Shown: piece by piece, positions 8,786-19,585 of the stretch
Position numbering within the stretch: the first letter of the stretch is position 1
Layout: the number at the start of each line of letters is the position of its first letter
Assembly: GCF_014648515.1 (NCBI RefSeq)
Contig: NZ_BMRG01000007.1
Span: 60,786 to 124,785, forward strand
Direction: 5' to 3'
Length of the DNA: 64,000 bases
DNA from: Saccharothrix coeruleofusca
Lineage (GTDB): Bacteria; Actinomycetota; Actinomycetes; Mycobacteriales; Pseudonocardiaceae
The notes under the pieces: generated by a model
Databases searched by the model: none
Told to the model about the DNA's origin: nothing
What the model saw: the letters and a program-made list of their open reading frames with translations, nothing else
Made by a program: the position numbers and the translations under genes

Positions 8786-10342
8786 ATGGAAGCGAACGGT
8801 CGTAGAGCATCCAGCACCAGGCGTGCCTGCCCGTCGTGCGGAGCGCTGATCGCCGCCGACAACACCGACCGGCTGTGCCACCGGTGCAGGCGCAACGCCC
8901 GCACCGAGCTGTACGGCCCGCCGCTGCTCACCGACGAGTTCTGGGACCACCCCGTGATGGCCGCGGCGTTCGCCCAGCGGGACATGGGGGCGCTCCTCGC
9001 CGCCTACCGGCACCACCCGCAGCACGTCAGCCGCATCACCCAGGACCGCATGGCGTCCTGGCTGGGGATCAGCCAAGCACAGCTTTCGCGGTACGAGACC
9101 GGGGAGAACCCGATCGACCGGATCGACCGCCTGCGCCACTTCGCGCGCGCGCTGGGCGTCCCCGGCGACCGGCTGTGGTTCGACCGGATCGGAATCCCAA
9201 GCCAGGCGGGCCCCGAGCGCGGTGCCCCGCCCGATGTGCTCGGCGCGGCGTGGGACGCGTCGAGCATTGCCAGATCGGTCGAAGAGACGGCGAGGAACGA
9301 CTTGGCGATCAGCAGACGAGCGGCGCTCTCCGGAGCCGCCGCGGTGGCTATGGGTCCCGCACTGGTCGAACCGCTGCAGCGGTGGCTACACCCGCTGCAG
9401 CCCCTGTCCCGTTGGTCGTCCAACGCGGCGATCAGCGAGGAGGAGCTGGCCGCGTTGCAGCACGTCGCGGACGGGCTGCGCGGCTGGGGCGGCCGGGGCG
9501 GGTACGGACTGGCCCGCAAAGCGGTGCTCGGGCAGTTGGAGGAACTGGCCGAGCGCCTGTCCCGCGCGCCCGCGGGACCGACCACTGAGCGGGCGTTCTT
9601 CATCGGCGCGGAGCTGTCCAAGGTCGCGGCCAGCATGTCCTGGGACGCCGGGATGCACGACGCGGCGCAGCGCTACTACGTGCTGGGCGTGCGCATGGCC
9701 AAGGCCGGGCGCAACGACCCGTTCGCCGCGCTGTGCCTGGCGGCGATGGCGCGGCAGATGTTCGACCTGGGCCGCCCGGAGGACGGCCTGGAACTGGTGC
9801 AGCTGGGGCAGTACGGGACGCGGCGCAACGCCACCCCGACGCTGCAGGCCCTGCTGCTGACCCGCGAGGCGTGGGCGTACGCGCAGCTGGGCAAGGTGCG
9901 GGAGTTCCACCGGGCGGTGGGGCAGGCGCAGGACTGCTTCGCCCAGCGGCGCTCCGGCGGCGAGCCGTGGTGGCTGGACAGCTTCGACGAAGCGGAACTG
10001 GAAGGGGTGATCGGAGCGCGGATGCGCGACCTCGCCGTGCACGACCCGGCGCAGGCGCCGCAGGCCGAGGTGCACATCCGGCGGGCGCTGCGGCTGCGCG
10101 ACCCGGCGCGGGTGCGCAACCGGGCCTTCGACGTCATCAGCCTGGCCCGCACCAAGATGGTGGCGGGCCAGCCCGAGGAGGCGTGCGCGCTGATCCAGGA
10201 GGTGCTGCCGACCGCGGCGGGCCTGGCGTCCGGGCGGGTGGTGCGCAAGTTGCAGGACTTCGCCAAGGAGGCGGAGCGGCACCGCGACCTGCCGCTGGTG
10301 CGCGACACCCGTGAGGCGATCCGAGGGATGCGGACGGCCTGA
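8786..10342 (+). CDS. XRE-family regulator with N-terminal zinc ribbon and C-terminal TPR-like domain
   Basis: A 518-residue regulator. A treble-Cys zinc ribbon is at the N terminus (CPSC at residues 15-18, CHRC at 31-34). A helix-turn-helix of the XRE type follows (TQDRMASWLGISQAQLSRYETGENPIDRIDRLRHFARALGV). A hydrophobic SRRAALSGAAAVAMG segment comes next, and then about 300 residues of TPR-like helices. The ATG at 8786 has GGGAG 7 nt upstream; an alternative ATG at 8750 would add 12 residues. Its stop overlaps the ATG of the SLOG gene (TGATG), so the two are translated together. The ligand is unknown; TPR domains in such regulators often read peptides or small signals. Confidence 0.85.
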   Translation: MEANGRRASSTRRACPSCGALIAADNTDRLCHRCRRNARTELYGPPLLTDEFWDHPVMAAAFAQRDMGALLAAYRHHPQHVSRITQDRMASWLGISQAQLSRYETGENPIDRIDRLRHFARALGVPGDRLWFDRIGIPSQAGPERGAPPDVLGAAWDASSIARSVEETARNDLAISRRAALSGAAAVAMGPALVEPLQRWLHPLQPLSRWSSNAAISEEELAALQHVADGLRGWGGRGGYGLARKAVLGQLEELAERLSRAPAGPTTERAFFIGAELSKVAASMSWDAGMHDAAQRYYVLGVRMAKAGRNDPFAALCLAAMARQMFDLGRPEDGLELVQLGQYGTRRNATPTLQALLLTREAWAYAQLGKVREFHRAVGQAQDCFAQRRSGGEPWWLDSFDEAELEGVIGARMRDLAVHDPAQAPQAEVHIRRALRLRDPARVRNRAFDVISLARTKMVAGQPEEACALIQEVLPTAAGLASGRVVRKLQDFAKEAERHRDLPLVRDTREAIRGMRTA

Positions 10343-10827
10343 TGCGAGTGGGGATCACCGGGCACAGCAACCTCGTGCCCGACTGCGTGGACGTCGTGAA
10401 GGCGGCGATCCGCGAAGTGCTGGAAACCGAGGCGTCGGGCGGGTCACCCCTGGTCGGGGTGACCTGCCTGGCGCCAGGCGCGGACCAGCTGTTCGCGCGG
10501 GTGGTGCTGGAGCTGGGCGGACGGGTCGAGGTCGTGCTGCCCGCGATGGACTACCGGGACCGGCTCAAGCCGGAGCGGGTCGCCGAGTACGACGAGCTGC
10601 TGGCCCAGGCGCACGTGGTGAGCATCCTGCCCAACGAGCTGTCCGGGCGGCACGCCTACGTGATGGCCAACGAGCGGATGCTGGCCAGCGTCGAACTGCT
10701 GGTGGCGGTGTGGGACGGGCAGCCCGCGGGCGGGCGCGGCGGCACCGGCGACGTGGTCGAGCACGCGCGGGCGTCCGGCGTGCCGGTGGTCGTGGTGTGG
10801 CCGGAGGGCGCCGAACGAGGACCGTAG
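10342..10827 (+). CDS. SLOG-fold (Rossmann-like) putative nucleotide/ligand sensor
   Basis: A 161-residue protein with the pattern of the SLOG superfamily: MRVGITGHSNL, then VTCLAPGADQLFARVVL, a middle VLPAMDYRDRL segment, LLVAVWDGQPAGGRGGTGDVVEHAR and a final VVVVWPEGA. The GxTGH and GGTGD stretches are the expected ligand-binding loops. SLOG proteins bind nucleotide-derived ligands and occur in conflict systems, but no reaction is assigned here. Its ATG overlaps the XRE stop (TGATG), so the two probably act together. The WYL gene follows after 29 bp. Confidence 0.72.
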   Translation: MRVGITGHSNLVPDCVDVVKAAIREVLETEASGGSPLVGVTCLAPGADQLFARVVLELGGRVEVVLPAMDYRDRLKPERVAEYDELLAQAHVVSILPNELSGRHAYVMANERMLASVELLVAVWDGQPAGGRGGTGDVVEHARASGVPVVVVWPEGAERGP

Positions 10828-10856
10828 TCGTCCTCGACCGCCGGCAGACTTGCGGC

Positions 10857-11816
10857 GTGCTGGAGACCTCGGCCCGCTTGCTGCGCCTGCTGTCCCTGCT
10901 CCAGGTCCGCCGCGACTGGACCGGGGCGGACCTGGCCCGGCGGCTGGGCGTGGACGTGCGCACCGTGCGGCGCGACGTGGACAAGTTGCGCACCCTGGGC
11001 TACCCGGTGAACTCGGTGCCCGGCGCGGCGGGCGGCTACCAGCTGGGCGCGGGTGCGGAGCTGCCCCCGCTGCTGCTGGACGACGACGAGGCGGTGGCCG
11101 TGGCCGTGGGGCTGCGCACCGCCGCGGGCGGCACCATCGCGGGCATCGAGGAGACCTCCGTGCGCGCGCTGGCCAAGCTGGAGCAGGTGCTGCCCTCCCG
11201 CCTGCGCAGGCGGGTCAACGCGCTGCACGCGCACGTGGTGGCGCTGACCCCGACCGTGGCCACGGTCGACCCGGAAGTGCTGACCGTGCTCGCCGGGGCG
11301 TGCCGGGACCACCAGCGGCTGCGGTTCGGCTACGCCGGGCGGGACGGCGCGTCCCAGCGGCACGTCGAGCCGCTGGGGCTGGCCCACACCGGGCGGCGCT
11401 GGTACTTCGTGGCCTGGGACGTGGACCGGGCGGACTGGCGGACGTTCCGGGTGGACCGGATCGAGGGCCCGCCCGCGCTCGGGGCCCGGTTCACCCCGCG
11501 TGAGCCGCCCGCCGAGGACCTGGCGTCCTACGTGTCGCGGCAGATCTCCGTGGCCCCGTACACCTACCAGGTGGAGCTGGTGGTGCACGCGCCGCTGGAG
11601 GTGGTGGCGGCGCGGACGTCGGCCACCTCGGTGCACCTGACCCGGATCGACGACGAGCGCACCCTGCTCACCGTCGGCACGCCGTCGTTGGAGGAGGTCG
11701 GGCTGTGGATCGGCATGATCGGCATCGATTTCGACGTGAAGGAGCCGCCGGAGCTGGTGGAACACCTGCGCGTACTCGGTGAGCGCTTCCTGCGCGCCAC
11801 TGGCGTTGACATGTAA
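10857..11816 (+). CDS. WYL-domain transcriptional regulator (YafY type)
   Basis: A 319-residue regulator with an N-terminal HTH_11 winged helix (TGADLARRLGVDVRTVRRDVDKLRTLGYPV), the WYL ligand domain (RHVEPLGLAHTGRRWYFVAWDVDRADWRTFRVDRI) and a C-terminal WCX-type extension. The start is the GTG at 10857-10859 (VLETSARLLRLL). WYL regulators often respond to nucleic-acid-like ligands and some control defence operons. It follows the SLOG gene in the same direction by 29 bp and precedes the RHH/Clp_N gene by 54 bp. Confidence 0.9.
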   Translation: MLETSARLLRLLSLLQVRRDWTGADLARRLGVDVRTVRRDVDKLRTLGYPVNSVPGAAGGYQLGAGAELPPLLLDDDEAVAVAVGLRTAAGGTIAGIEETSVRALAKLEQVLPSRLRRRVNALHAHVVALTPTVATVDPEVLTVLAGACRDHQRLRFGYAGRDGASQRHVEPLGLAHTGRRWYFVAWDVDRADWRTFRVDRIEGPPALGARFTPREPPAEDLASYVSRQISVAPYTYQVELVVHAPLEVVAARTSATSVHLTRIDDERTLLTVGTPSLEEVGLWIGMIGIDFDVKEPPELVEHLRVLGERFLRATGVDM

Positions 11817-11824
11817 CCCCTCGT

Positions 11825-11846
11825 GGGGGTACACCTGGGGGTACAC
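11825..11846 (+). promoter_or_regulatory. Direct-repeat operator GGGGGTACAC x2
   Basis: The 10-mer GGGGGTACAC occurs at 11825-11834 and 11837-11846, a 12-bp period, in the 54-bp gap before the ribbon-helix-helix/Clp_N gene. Ribbon-helix-helix proteins often bind tandem short direct repeats near their own promoters, so autoregulation is plausible. An AGTGGTATCC stretch follows. Confidence 0.45.
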
Positions 11847-11870
11847 AGTGGTATCCCGAGGGGAGCGGTC

Positions 11871-12590
11871 ATGCCGAAGATCAACGTCTACCTGCCGGAC
11901 GAGCTCGCCGAGCAGGTCAAGCAGTCGGGCGTGCCGGTGTCGGCGATCTGCCAGCGGGCGCTGGAGCAGTCGGTGCGCCGGGTCGCCGCGATCCGCGCGA
12001 TGACCCTGGACGACCTGGCCACCCCCGACCCGAACGCGCAGCTGTCGCAGCTCACCGACCGCGCCCGCACCGCCCTCCGGCTCGCGATCGAGCACGCCCG
12101 CGCGGATGGCGCGGCGGTCGGCACCGAGCACCTGCTGCGCGGGGTGCTCGACGAGGGCGACAACCTGGCCCTGCGCGTGCTGCGCGTCCTGGAGGTCTCG
12201 CCCGAGCGGGTCGCGCGGGCGCTGCCCGCCCCGAGTGCGCCGGGCTCGGCGAGCGGGTTCAGCGGTCCGGCCGCCAACGCGCTGGAGCTCAGCGTCACCG
12301 AGGCGATCTCGCTGGGGCACAACTACGTCGGCTGCGAGCACCTGCTGCTGGGGCTGCTCGCCGAGCCCGACGGGAGCGCCGGGGCCGTGCTGCGCGAGTT
12401 GGGCGTGGACTCCCGCTCGACCCGGCAGGCCGTGGTGGCGGCGCTCAGCGGCTACGCCCAGCTGCGCGCCAACACCCAGCAAGCGGACCCGGCGGCCCTG
12501 GTCGCCGCCGTGGTACGCCGGGAGCTGGAACCGGTGCTGGCCCGCATCGAACGCCTCGAAGCGGCGGCGCAGGACCCCTCCGATGCATAG
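11871..12590 (+). CDS. Ribbon-helix-helix / double Clp_N domain fusion protein
   Basis: A 239-residue protein. Residues 1-45 (MPKINVYLPDELAEQVKQSG...ICQRALEQSV) look like an RHH DNA-binding or antitoxin-type domain. Two Clp N-terminal repeats follow: LTDRARTALRLAIEHARADG..GTEHLLRGVL and ALELSVTEAISLGHNYVGCEHLLLGLL. No AAA+ ATPase modules are present, so it is not a Clp chaperone but may recognise the same kind of adaptor or substrate. The tail is a charged helix. The ATG has GAGGGGAG upstream. The last codons overlap a small hydrophobic peptide frame at 12583. Confidence 0.82.
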   Translation: MPKINVYLPDELAEQVKQSGVPVSAICQRALEQSVRRVAAIRAMTLDDLATPDPNAQLSQLTDRARTALRLAIEHARADGAAVGTEHLLRGVLDEGDNLALRVLRVLEVSPERVARALPAPSAPGSASGFSGPAANALELSVTEAISLGHNYVGCEHLLLGLLAEPDGSAGAVLRELGVDSRSTRQAVVAALSGYAQLRANTQQADPAALVAAVVRRELEPVLARIERLEAAAQDPSDA

Positions 12591-12651
12591 GCGGTTAGGG
12601 CTGTGCCTGCTCGCCGCGGCACTGGCGGTGATCATGGTCGGAGTCCTGTGA
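12583..12651 (+). CDS. Putative 22-residue hydrophobic small protein
   Basis: The frame starts with an ATG inside the last codons of the Clp_N gene (ATGCATAG: start 12583, upstream stop 12588-12590). It encodes MHRRLGLCLLAAALAVIMVG plus two more residues. It has a basic N terminus and one continuous membrane-length hydrophobic stretch. The overlap allows translational coupling. Being so short in GC-rich DNA, it could be chance; there is no independent ribosome binding site. Confidence 0.35.
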   Translation: MHRRLGLCLLAAALAVIMVGVL

Positions 12652-12658
12652 CCGCTCA

Positions 12659-13031
12659 CCCCCGCGAGTCGAACGCTCAGGTACCGCGAGTTCGTCGTTG
12701 GGGTGGGGCAAGGGCGGCGCGCTCGCCGCGCGGCAGGTCGCCAAGGACGGCGCTCGCGGGCACCCCGCTGCGCCCGCTCCGCGCACGCCCTGGTGCGTCG
12801 GCAAGTACTACCCGACGGGGCCGAGAAGGCCGGTAACTACTACCCGAGGCGCGGAAGCGGGGGGTGCGTGGGCCGGGGTCCGAGAAGGGCGGTCGAGGGC
12901 GCGAAAGTGCGGGTCAGGGTGCGCGAAGGTTGAATTCAGGGGTCCTGGAGGTTCGACTCGCGGGGGCGACACGCCCAACACGCCCATAGGTGGGTGACAC
13001 CGGGGACGGGCGTGGTGGGCGTCTTGGGGTG
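12659..13031. repeat. Dispersed intergenic repeat, copy A (MITE-like, terminal inverted repeats)
   Basis: This 380-bp gene-free gap holds copy A of a repeat also found at 28500-28862. The ends CCCCCGCGAGTCGAAC (12659-12674) and GTTCGACTCGCGGGGG (12951-12966) are perfect 16-bp inverted repeats. The interior carries a 55-bp core (12719-12773) identical to 28585-28639. It also has two direct motifs, GCAAGTACTACCCG (12800-12813) and GTAACTACTACCCG (12832-12845), exactly 32 bp apart. Similarity to copy B continues past the right inverted repeat through GCGACACGCCCAACACGCCC and a CGCCC...GGGCG stem up to the stop of the M28 peptidase gene. No protein is encoded. Confidence 0.85.
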
Positions 13032-14363
13032 TTAGCGGGAGGCGGCCAGGCGGTAGGCGGCGGCGCCGATCAGCTCCAGGGACACCTGCAAGCGCTGCGG
13101 GCTGACGTTGGCCGCGATCGTGTCCTCCGGGGTGTGGTACAGCGGCTCCAGCTCGTGCGGTCCGCCTTCCCCGCGCCAGCTGAAGTTGGCCGCCGCGATG
13201 CCGCGCTCGTGGAACGGCACGTGGTCGCTGCTGCCGCGGGGCGTGGGCCCGTGCACCCGCGCGCCGTAGCCCAGGCGCGCGGCCGCGGCGGCGACCTCGC
13301 TGGTCGCGGCGTTGGCGGTGCCGTCGACGGACAGCAGCCAGTACGCCGTCGCGGGGCCGTGGCTGGTGGCCACCATGTCGTTCTGGAACACCCCGGTGAT
13401 GCGCGCCGCCTCGGCCTCGGCCAGCTGGTTGACGTAGTACCGCGAGCCGATCAGGCCCTGCTCCTCCGAACCCCACAGGGCGAACCGCAGCGCCTTGCGG
13501 GTGGGCAGCAGGCGCAGCACGCGGGCCAGCTCCAGCGCCAGCACGGTGCCGCTGCCGTCGTCGTTGGCGCCCGGCGAGCCGGGGACGCTGTCGTAGTGCG
13601 CGGTCACCATGACCACGCCGTCCGAGCCGGGGAACGTCGCCGGGCGTTCGGCGATGACGTTGTACGAGGTCAGGTTGGTGTGGGCGGTGGTGGACACGGT
13701 CAGCTCGACCGCACCCGCCGCGCGCAGCCGCTCCACCTGCACCTGGGCGATGCCCAGCACCGGCGGGGCCACGTTCTCGGTCAACGCGGGCGAGAACGCG
13801 CTGGTCTTGCCCGCGGGCGGGGTGGAGACGCGGCCGATCAGCACGGCCGCCGCGCCGCGCCGCGCCGCCTCGACGGCGGCGGTGGAGCCGGTCGGGAGGT
13901 TCACCAGCAGGGCGATCTTGCCGGTCAGGTCGTCGGGCAGCGTCGCGCCCGCGTCCAGGTCCACCACGGGGCCGCGCGCGGTCACCCCGAGGGCGCCGGA
14001 GCGGGACGCGCCCGCGTGCCAGCGGGTGCCGTCGGGCAGCGCCAGCTGCGAGAGGTACTTGTCCGGCGCGGGGAACGGCTGCAGCTCGACCCGGTAGCGC
14101 AGGTCGCGCAGCACGCGGGCGAGGTAGTCGCGGGCGCGGTGCTCGGACTCGGTGCCGCCGATGCGCTGGCCGATCCGCTCGCTGAGCACGTGGAGGTGCT
14201 CCATCGCGTTGCGCGCCCGCACGCGCCCCACCACCGGCAGGTCGCCCAGGTGCAGGTCCGGCGCGGCGGAGGCGCCGGGGCGCTGGGCGTGCGCCGCCGC
14301 CGGGTTCAGGCCGAGCGCCACCACGCCCGCCGCGGTTCCTGCCAGGAGATGACGTCTGCGCAT
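13032..14363 (-). CDS. Secreted M28-family aminopeptidase
   Basis: A 443-residue exported metallopeptidase. The N terminus MRRRHLLAGTAAGVVALGL is a Tat-like signal ending near AHAQ. A PA insert domain lies at about residues 130-225. The M28 zinc domain follows: VMVTAHYDSVPGSPGANDDGSGT (His and Asp ligands), WGSEEQGLIGS (catalytic Glu pair) and a late YHTPEDTI. It resembles secreted actinomycete aminopeptidases that remove N-terminal residues outside the cell. Start is the ATG at 14361-14363. Downstream lies repeat copy A; upstream is a strong terminator hairpin of the riboflavin operon. Confidence 0.9.
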   Translation of the reverse strand: MRRRHLLAGTAAGVVALGLNPAAAHAQRPGASAAPDLHLGDLPVVGRVRARNAMEHLHVLSERIGQRIGGTESEHRARDYLARVLRDLRYRVELQPFPAPDKYLSQLALPDGTRWHAGASRSGALGVTARGPVVDLDAGATLPDDLTGKIALLVNLPTGSTAAVEAARRGAAAVLIGRVSTPPAGKTSAFSPALTENVAPPVLGIAQVQVERLRAAGAVELTVSTTAHTNLTSYNVIAERPATFPGSDGVVMVTAHYDSVPGSPGANDDGSGTVLALELARVLRLLPTRKALRFALWGSEEQGLIGSRYYVNQLAEAEAARITGVFQNDMVATSHGPATAYWLLSVDGTANAATSEVAAAAARLGYGARVHGPTPRGSSDHVPFHERGIAAANFSWRGEGGPHELEPLYHTPEDTIAANVSPQRLQVSLELIGAAAYRLAASR

Positions 14364-14422
14364 GGCTGCCCCCAGAGGTTGTCGATCACCTCGAACCTAG
14401 GCAGCCACGACCAGTCCGGAAA

Positions 14423-14459
14423 GGTGCTGTTGGCGGACACCCTGTCCGCCAACAGCACC
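14423..14459 (-). terminator. Rho-independent terminator of the rib operon
   Basis: A perfect 17-bp stem: GGTGCTGTTGGCGGACA (14423-14439), loop CCC, TGTCCGCCAACAGCACC (14443-14459). Read leftward it is followed by TTTCC. It lies just after the PH-domain gene at 14477, so it ends the rpe/rib transcript. Confidence 0.8.
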
Positions 14460-14476
14460 ACGCCATCGGTAGGGCC

Positions 14477-17269
<2,793 letters not shown>

Positions 17270-17280
17270 CGTTCCTCCTG

Positions 17281-18297
17281 TCAGCCCTCGGACGTGGTGG
17301 CCGCGATCGTGGCCGAGACGCGCACGTCCGGTCCGCACATCCCCACCTGCTCGACCACCAGCTCCACGGCGTCGGTGACGGTCGACACGCCCGCGTCCCG
17401 CAGCGCAGGGGGCCCCGCGCCGAGCAGCTTGGGCGCGACGTACGCCAGCACCCGGTCCACCCGGCCCGCGCGCACGAACGCCCCTGCCAGAGTAGGCCCG
17501 CCCTCCAGCAGCACGTCCACCGCGCCGCGCCGTGCCAGCTCGGCCAGCACCTCGTCGGGGTCGTGGGTGCGCACGTGGACGGTCTCGGCCTCGTCGTCGA
17601 GCACGTGCGAGCCCGGTGGCAGGTCGCTCTCGCCGACCACCACCCGCAGCGGCTGGCGGGTGACGCCCTCGCCGCGCGCGGTCAGCCGCGGGTTGTCGGC
17701 CAGCACGGTGCCGGTGCCGACGACGATGGCGTCGATCGCGGTGCGCAGGCCGTGCACCTCGGCGCGGGACTCCGCCGAGCTGATCCAGCGGCTGGTGCCG
17801 TCCTCGGCGGCGGTGCGGCCGTCGAGGGTGGCGGCGTACTTCCAGGTCACGTGCGGGCGGCCGGTGCGGGCGAAGTGCAGCCACGCGCGCAGCGGCCCCA
17901 GCGCGACCTCCTCGGCGCGCAGACCGGACTCGACCACCACGCCCGCCGCGCGCAGCACCTGGGCGCCGCCTGCGGCCTTGGGGTTCGGATCGGCCACGGC
18001 GTGCACCACGCGCGCGACGCCCGCGCGCAGCAGCGCGTCGGTGCAGGGCGGGGTGCGGCCCTGGTGGGAGCACGGTTCGAGGGTGACCACGGCGGTGCCG
18101 CCGCGGGCCCGCTCCCCCGCTCGCGCCAGCGCCACGACCTCGGCGTGCGCCTGGCCGGGCGGCCGGGTCGCGCCCTCGCCGACGAGCTCGCCCGCCGCGT
18201 CCAGCACGACGCAGCCGACCGGGGGGTTGGGGCTGGTGGTGCCGCGGACCCGCGCGCTGGCCGCGATGGCCCTCGCCATCGCCTCGTCGAGGTTCAC
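17281..18297 (-). CDS. ribD: Bifunctional pyrimidine deaminase/reductase
   Basis: A 338-residue RibD carrying out the deamination and reduction steps of riboflavin synthesis. The N-terminal deaminase has the zinc motif HAEVVAL and [11 protein letters not shown]. The C-terminal reductase has [32 protein letters not shown] and [13 protein letters not shown]. Its GTG overlaps the rpe stop (GTGA) and it is separated from ribE by 11 bp. Confidence 0.95.
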   Translation of the reverse strand: MNLDEAMARAIAASARVRGTTSPNPPVGCVVLDAAGELVGEGATRPPGQAHAEVVALARAGERARGGTAVVTLEPCSHQGRTPPCTDALLRAGVARVVHAVADPNPKAAGGAQVLRAAGVVVESGLRAEEVALGPLRAWLHFARTGRPHVTWKYAATLDGRTAAEDGTSRWISSAESRAEVHGLRTAIDAIVVGTGTVLADNPRLTARGEGVTRQPLRVVVGESDLPPGSHVLDDEAETVHVRTHDPDEVLAELARRGAVDVLLEGGPTLAGAFVRAGRVDRVLAYVAPKLLGAGPPALRDAGVSTVTDAVELVVEQVGMCGPDVRVSATIAATTSEG

Positions 18298-18959
18298 CGG
18301 GCGCGGGCCGCCTGCGCGCGCAGCCGCTCCATCGCCTCGGCGGGGTCGGCCGCGTCGTAGACGGCGGAGCCCGCGACGAAGCAGTCCACCCCGGCCTCGG
18401 CGGCCTGCTCGATGGTGTCGGCGTTGATGCCGCCGTCGATCTCCACGACCAGGGTGAGGTGCCCGGTGTCGACCAGCCTGCGCGCGGTGCGCACCTTGTC
18501 CAGCACCTCGGGCATGAACTTCTGGCCGCCGAAGCCCGGCTCCACCGACATCACCAGCAGCGTGTCGTAGTGCTTGAGCACGTCCAGGTGCGGCTCCAGC
18601 GGGGTGCCCGGCTTGAGCGACAGGCCCGCCATGGCCCCGGCGGCGCGCAGGTCCTTGGCCAGCCGCACCGGATCGGCGGCGGCCTCGACGTGCACGGTGA
18701 CGTTGTGGACGCCCGCCTCGGCGTAGCCGATCGCCCAGCGGTCCGGGTCCTCGATCATCAGGTGGCAGTCCAGCGGCAGGTCGGTGGCCTCGCGCAGCGC
18801 CTTGACCACGGGCAGGCCGAGGGTCAGGTTCGGCACGAAGTGCGCGTCCATGACGTCGACGTGCAGCCAGTCCGCCCCCGCCACCGCGGCGGCCTCGTCG
18901 GCCAGCCGCGCGAAGTCGGCGGACAGGATGCTGGGGGCGATCATCGGCGGGTGGGCCAC
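18294..18959 (-). CDS. rpe: Ribulose-phosphate 3-epimerase
   Basis: A 221-residue TIM-barrel epimerase interconverting ribulose-5-P and xylulose-5-P. It carries [28 protein letters not shown] (metal ligands), [12 protein letters not shown] and [13 protein letters not shown] place the start at the GTG at 18957-18959; the ATG of MIAPSI at 18942-18944 is an alternative, and neither has a clear ribosome binding site. Ribulose-5-P is also the RibB substrate, so co-expression with the rib genes makes metabolic sense. Confidence 0.95.
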   Translation of the reverse strand: MAHPPMIAPSILSADFARLADEAAAVAGADWLHVDVMDAHFVPNLTLGLPVVKALREATDLPLDCHLMIEDPDRWAIGYAEAGVHNVTVHVEAAADPVRLAKDLRAAGAMAGLSLKPGTPLEPHLDVLKHYDTLLVMSVEPGFGGQKFMPEVLDKVRTARRLVDTGHLTLVVEIDGGINADTIEQAAEAGVDCFVAGSAVYDAADPAEAMERLRAQAARAR

Positions 18960-19057
18960 GACTGGTCAGTCTAGGGTCGCGCCACCGCGCGGGCCGACCG
19001 GGGAGTCGCACCTCACGTCGCCGCCGGTCGCGCGGTTCCCCGGCCCTTTTCCGCCGC

Positions 19058-19585
19058 TCACCGATGCCCCGCGGGCTGGTCGGTGACCCGGTCCACTTCC
19101 TCCAGCACCGCCGCCGGTCCGCCGGACAGCAGCACCCGCGCGCCGCACCGGCGCAGGGTCGCCAGGTGGCCGTCGAACGCGGGGTGCGCGCGCTGGTCCT
19201 CGTTGCCCTGGACCAGCGCCACCAGCGGCGCGCGGCGGCCCAGCGCCTCGCCCAGCGCGGTCAGCGCCTGGTTGTCGGCGATGCCCAGGGCCAGCTTGGC
19301 GGTGGAGTTCACCGTGGCGGGCGCGAAGGCGAACACGTCCGGCACCGGGTGCGGCTTGGGCTCGGCGGGCAGCCGCGAGGTCCACCGCACCGGCAGGTCG
19401 GTCAGCGCGGCCAGCGGCGCCAGCTCGCCCGCCGCCTCCAGCCACCGCGCGGCGGTCGGGGTGAGCGTGACCGCCAGCCGCCAGCCGCGCCGGGCCAGCG
19501 GCTCGGCCAGCCCGGCGCGCAACCACGACTCCACCCCGCCCGCGGCCGAGGCGACCAGCCCCAGCACCGGCCCGCCCGCGGTCAC
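19058..19585 (-). CDS. Flavoprotein (phosphopantothenoylcysteine-decarboxylase-like)
   Basis: A 175-residue protein of the HFCD flavoprotein fold: VLGLVASAAGGVESW at the N terminus, a middle DVFAFAPATVNSTAKLALGIADNQ and a late LVALVQGN. It resembles the FMN-binding half of CoaBC, while a complete CoaBC is encoded at 30124-31362, so this is probably a stand-alone relative of unknown substrate. The GTG overlaps the rsmB stop (GTGA). A gap of 98 bp separates it from rpe. Confidence 0.8.
   Translation of the reverse strand: MTAGGPVLGLVASAAGGVESWLRAGLAEPLARRGWRLAVTLTPTAARWLEAAGELAPLAALTDLPVRWTSRLPAEPKPHPVPDVFAFAPATVNSTAKLALGIADNQALTALGEALGRRAPLVALVQGNEDQRAHPAFDGHLATLRRCGARVLLSGGPAAVLEEVDRVTDQPAGHR

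Noticed and set aside
12698-12997. Possible coding frames inside repeat copy A and their counterparts in copy B
   Set aside because: The frames are not kept between the two copies because of small insertions and deletions, while DNA motifs and spacing are; the repeat is non-coding.
17270-17280. FMN riboswitch in front of the rib genes
   Set aside because: The genes are joined by overlaps or an 11-bp gap with no leader; the operon start near rpe also shows no such structure.
19058-19585. A second CoaC/CoaBC gene
   Set aside because: Only the flavoprotein fold is present; the ligase half and the PPC decarboxylase catalytic PAMHTEMW-type segment are missing, and a full coaBC exists at 30124-31362.
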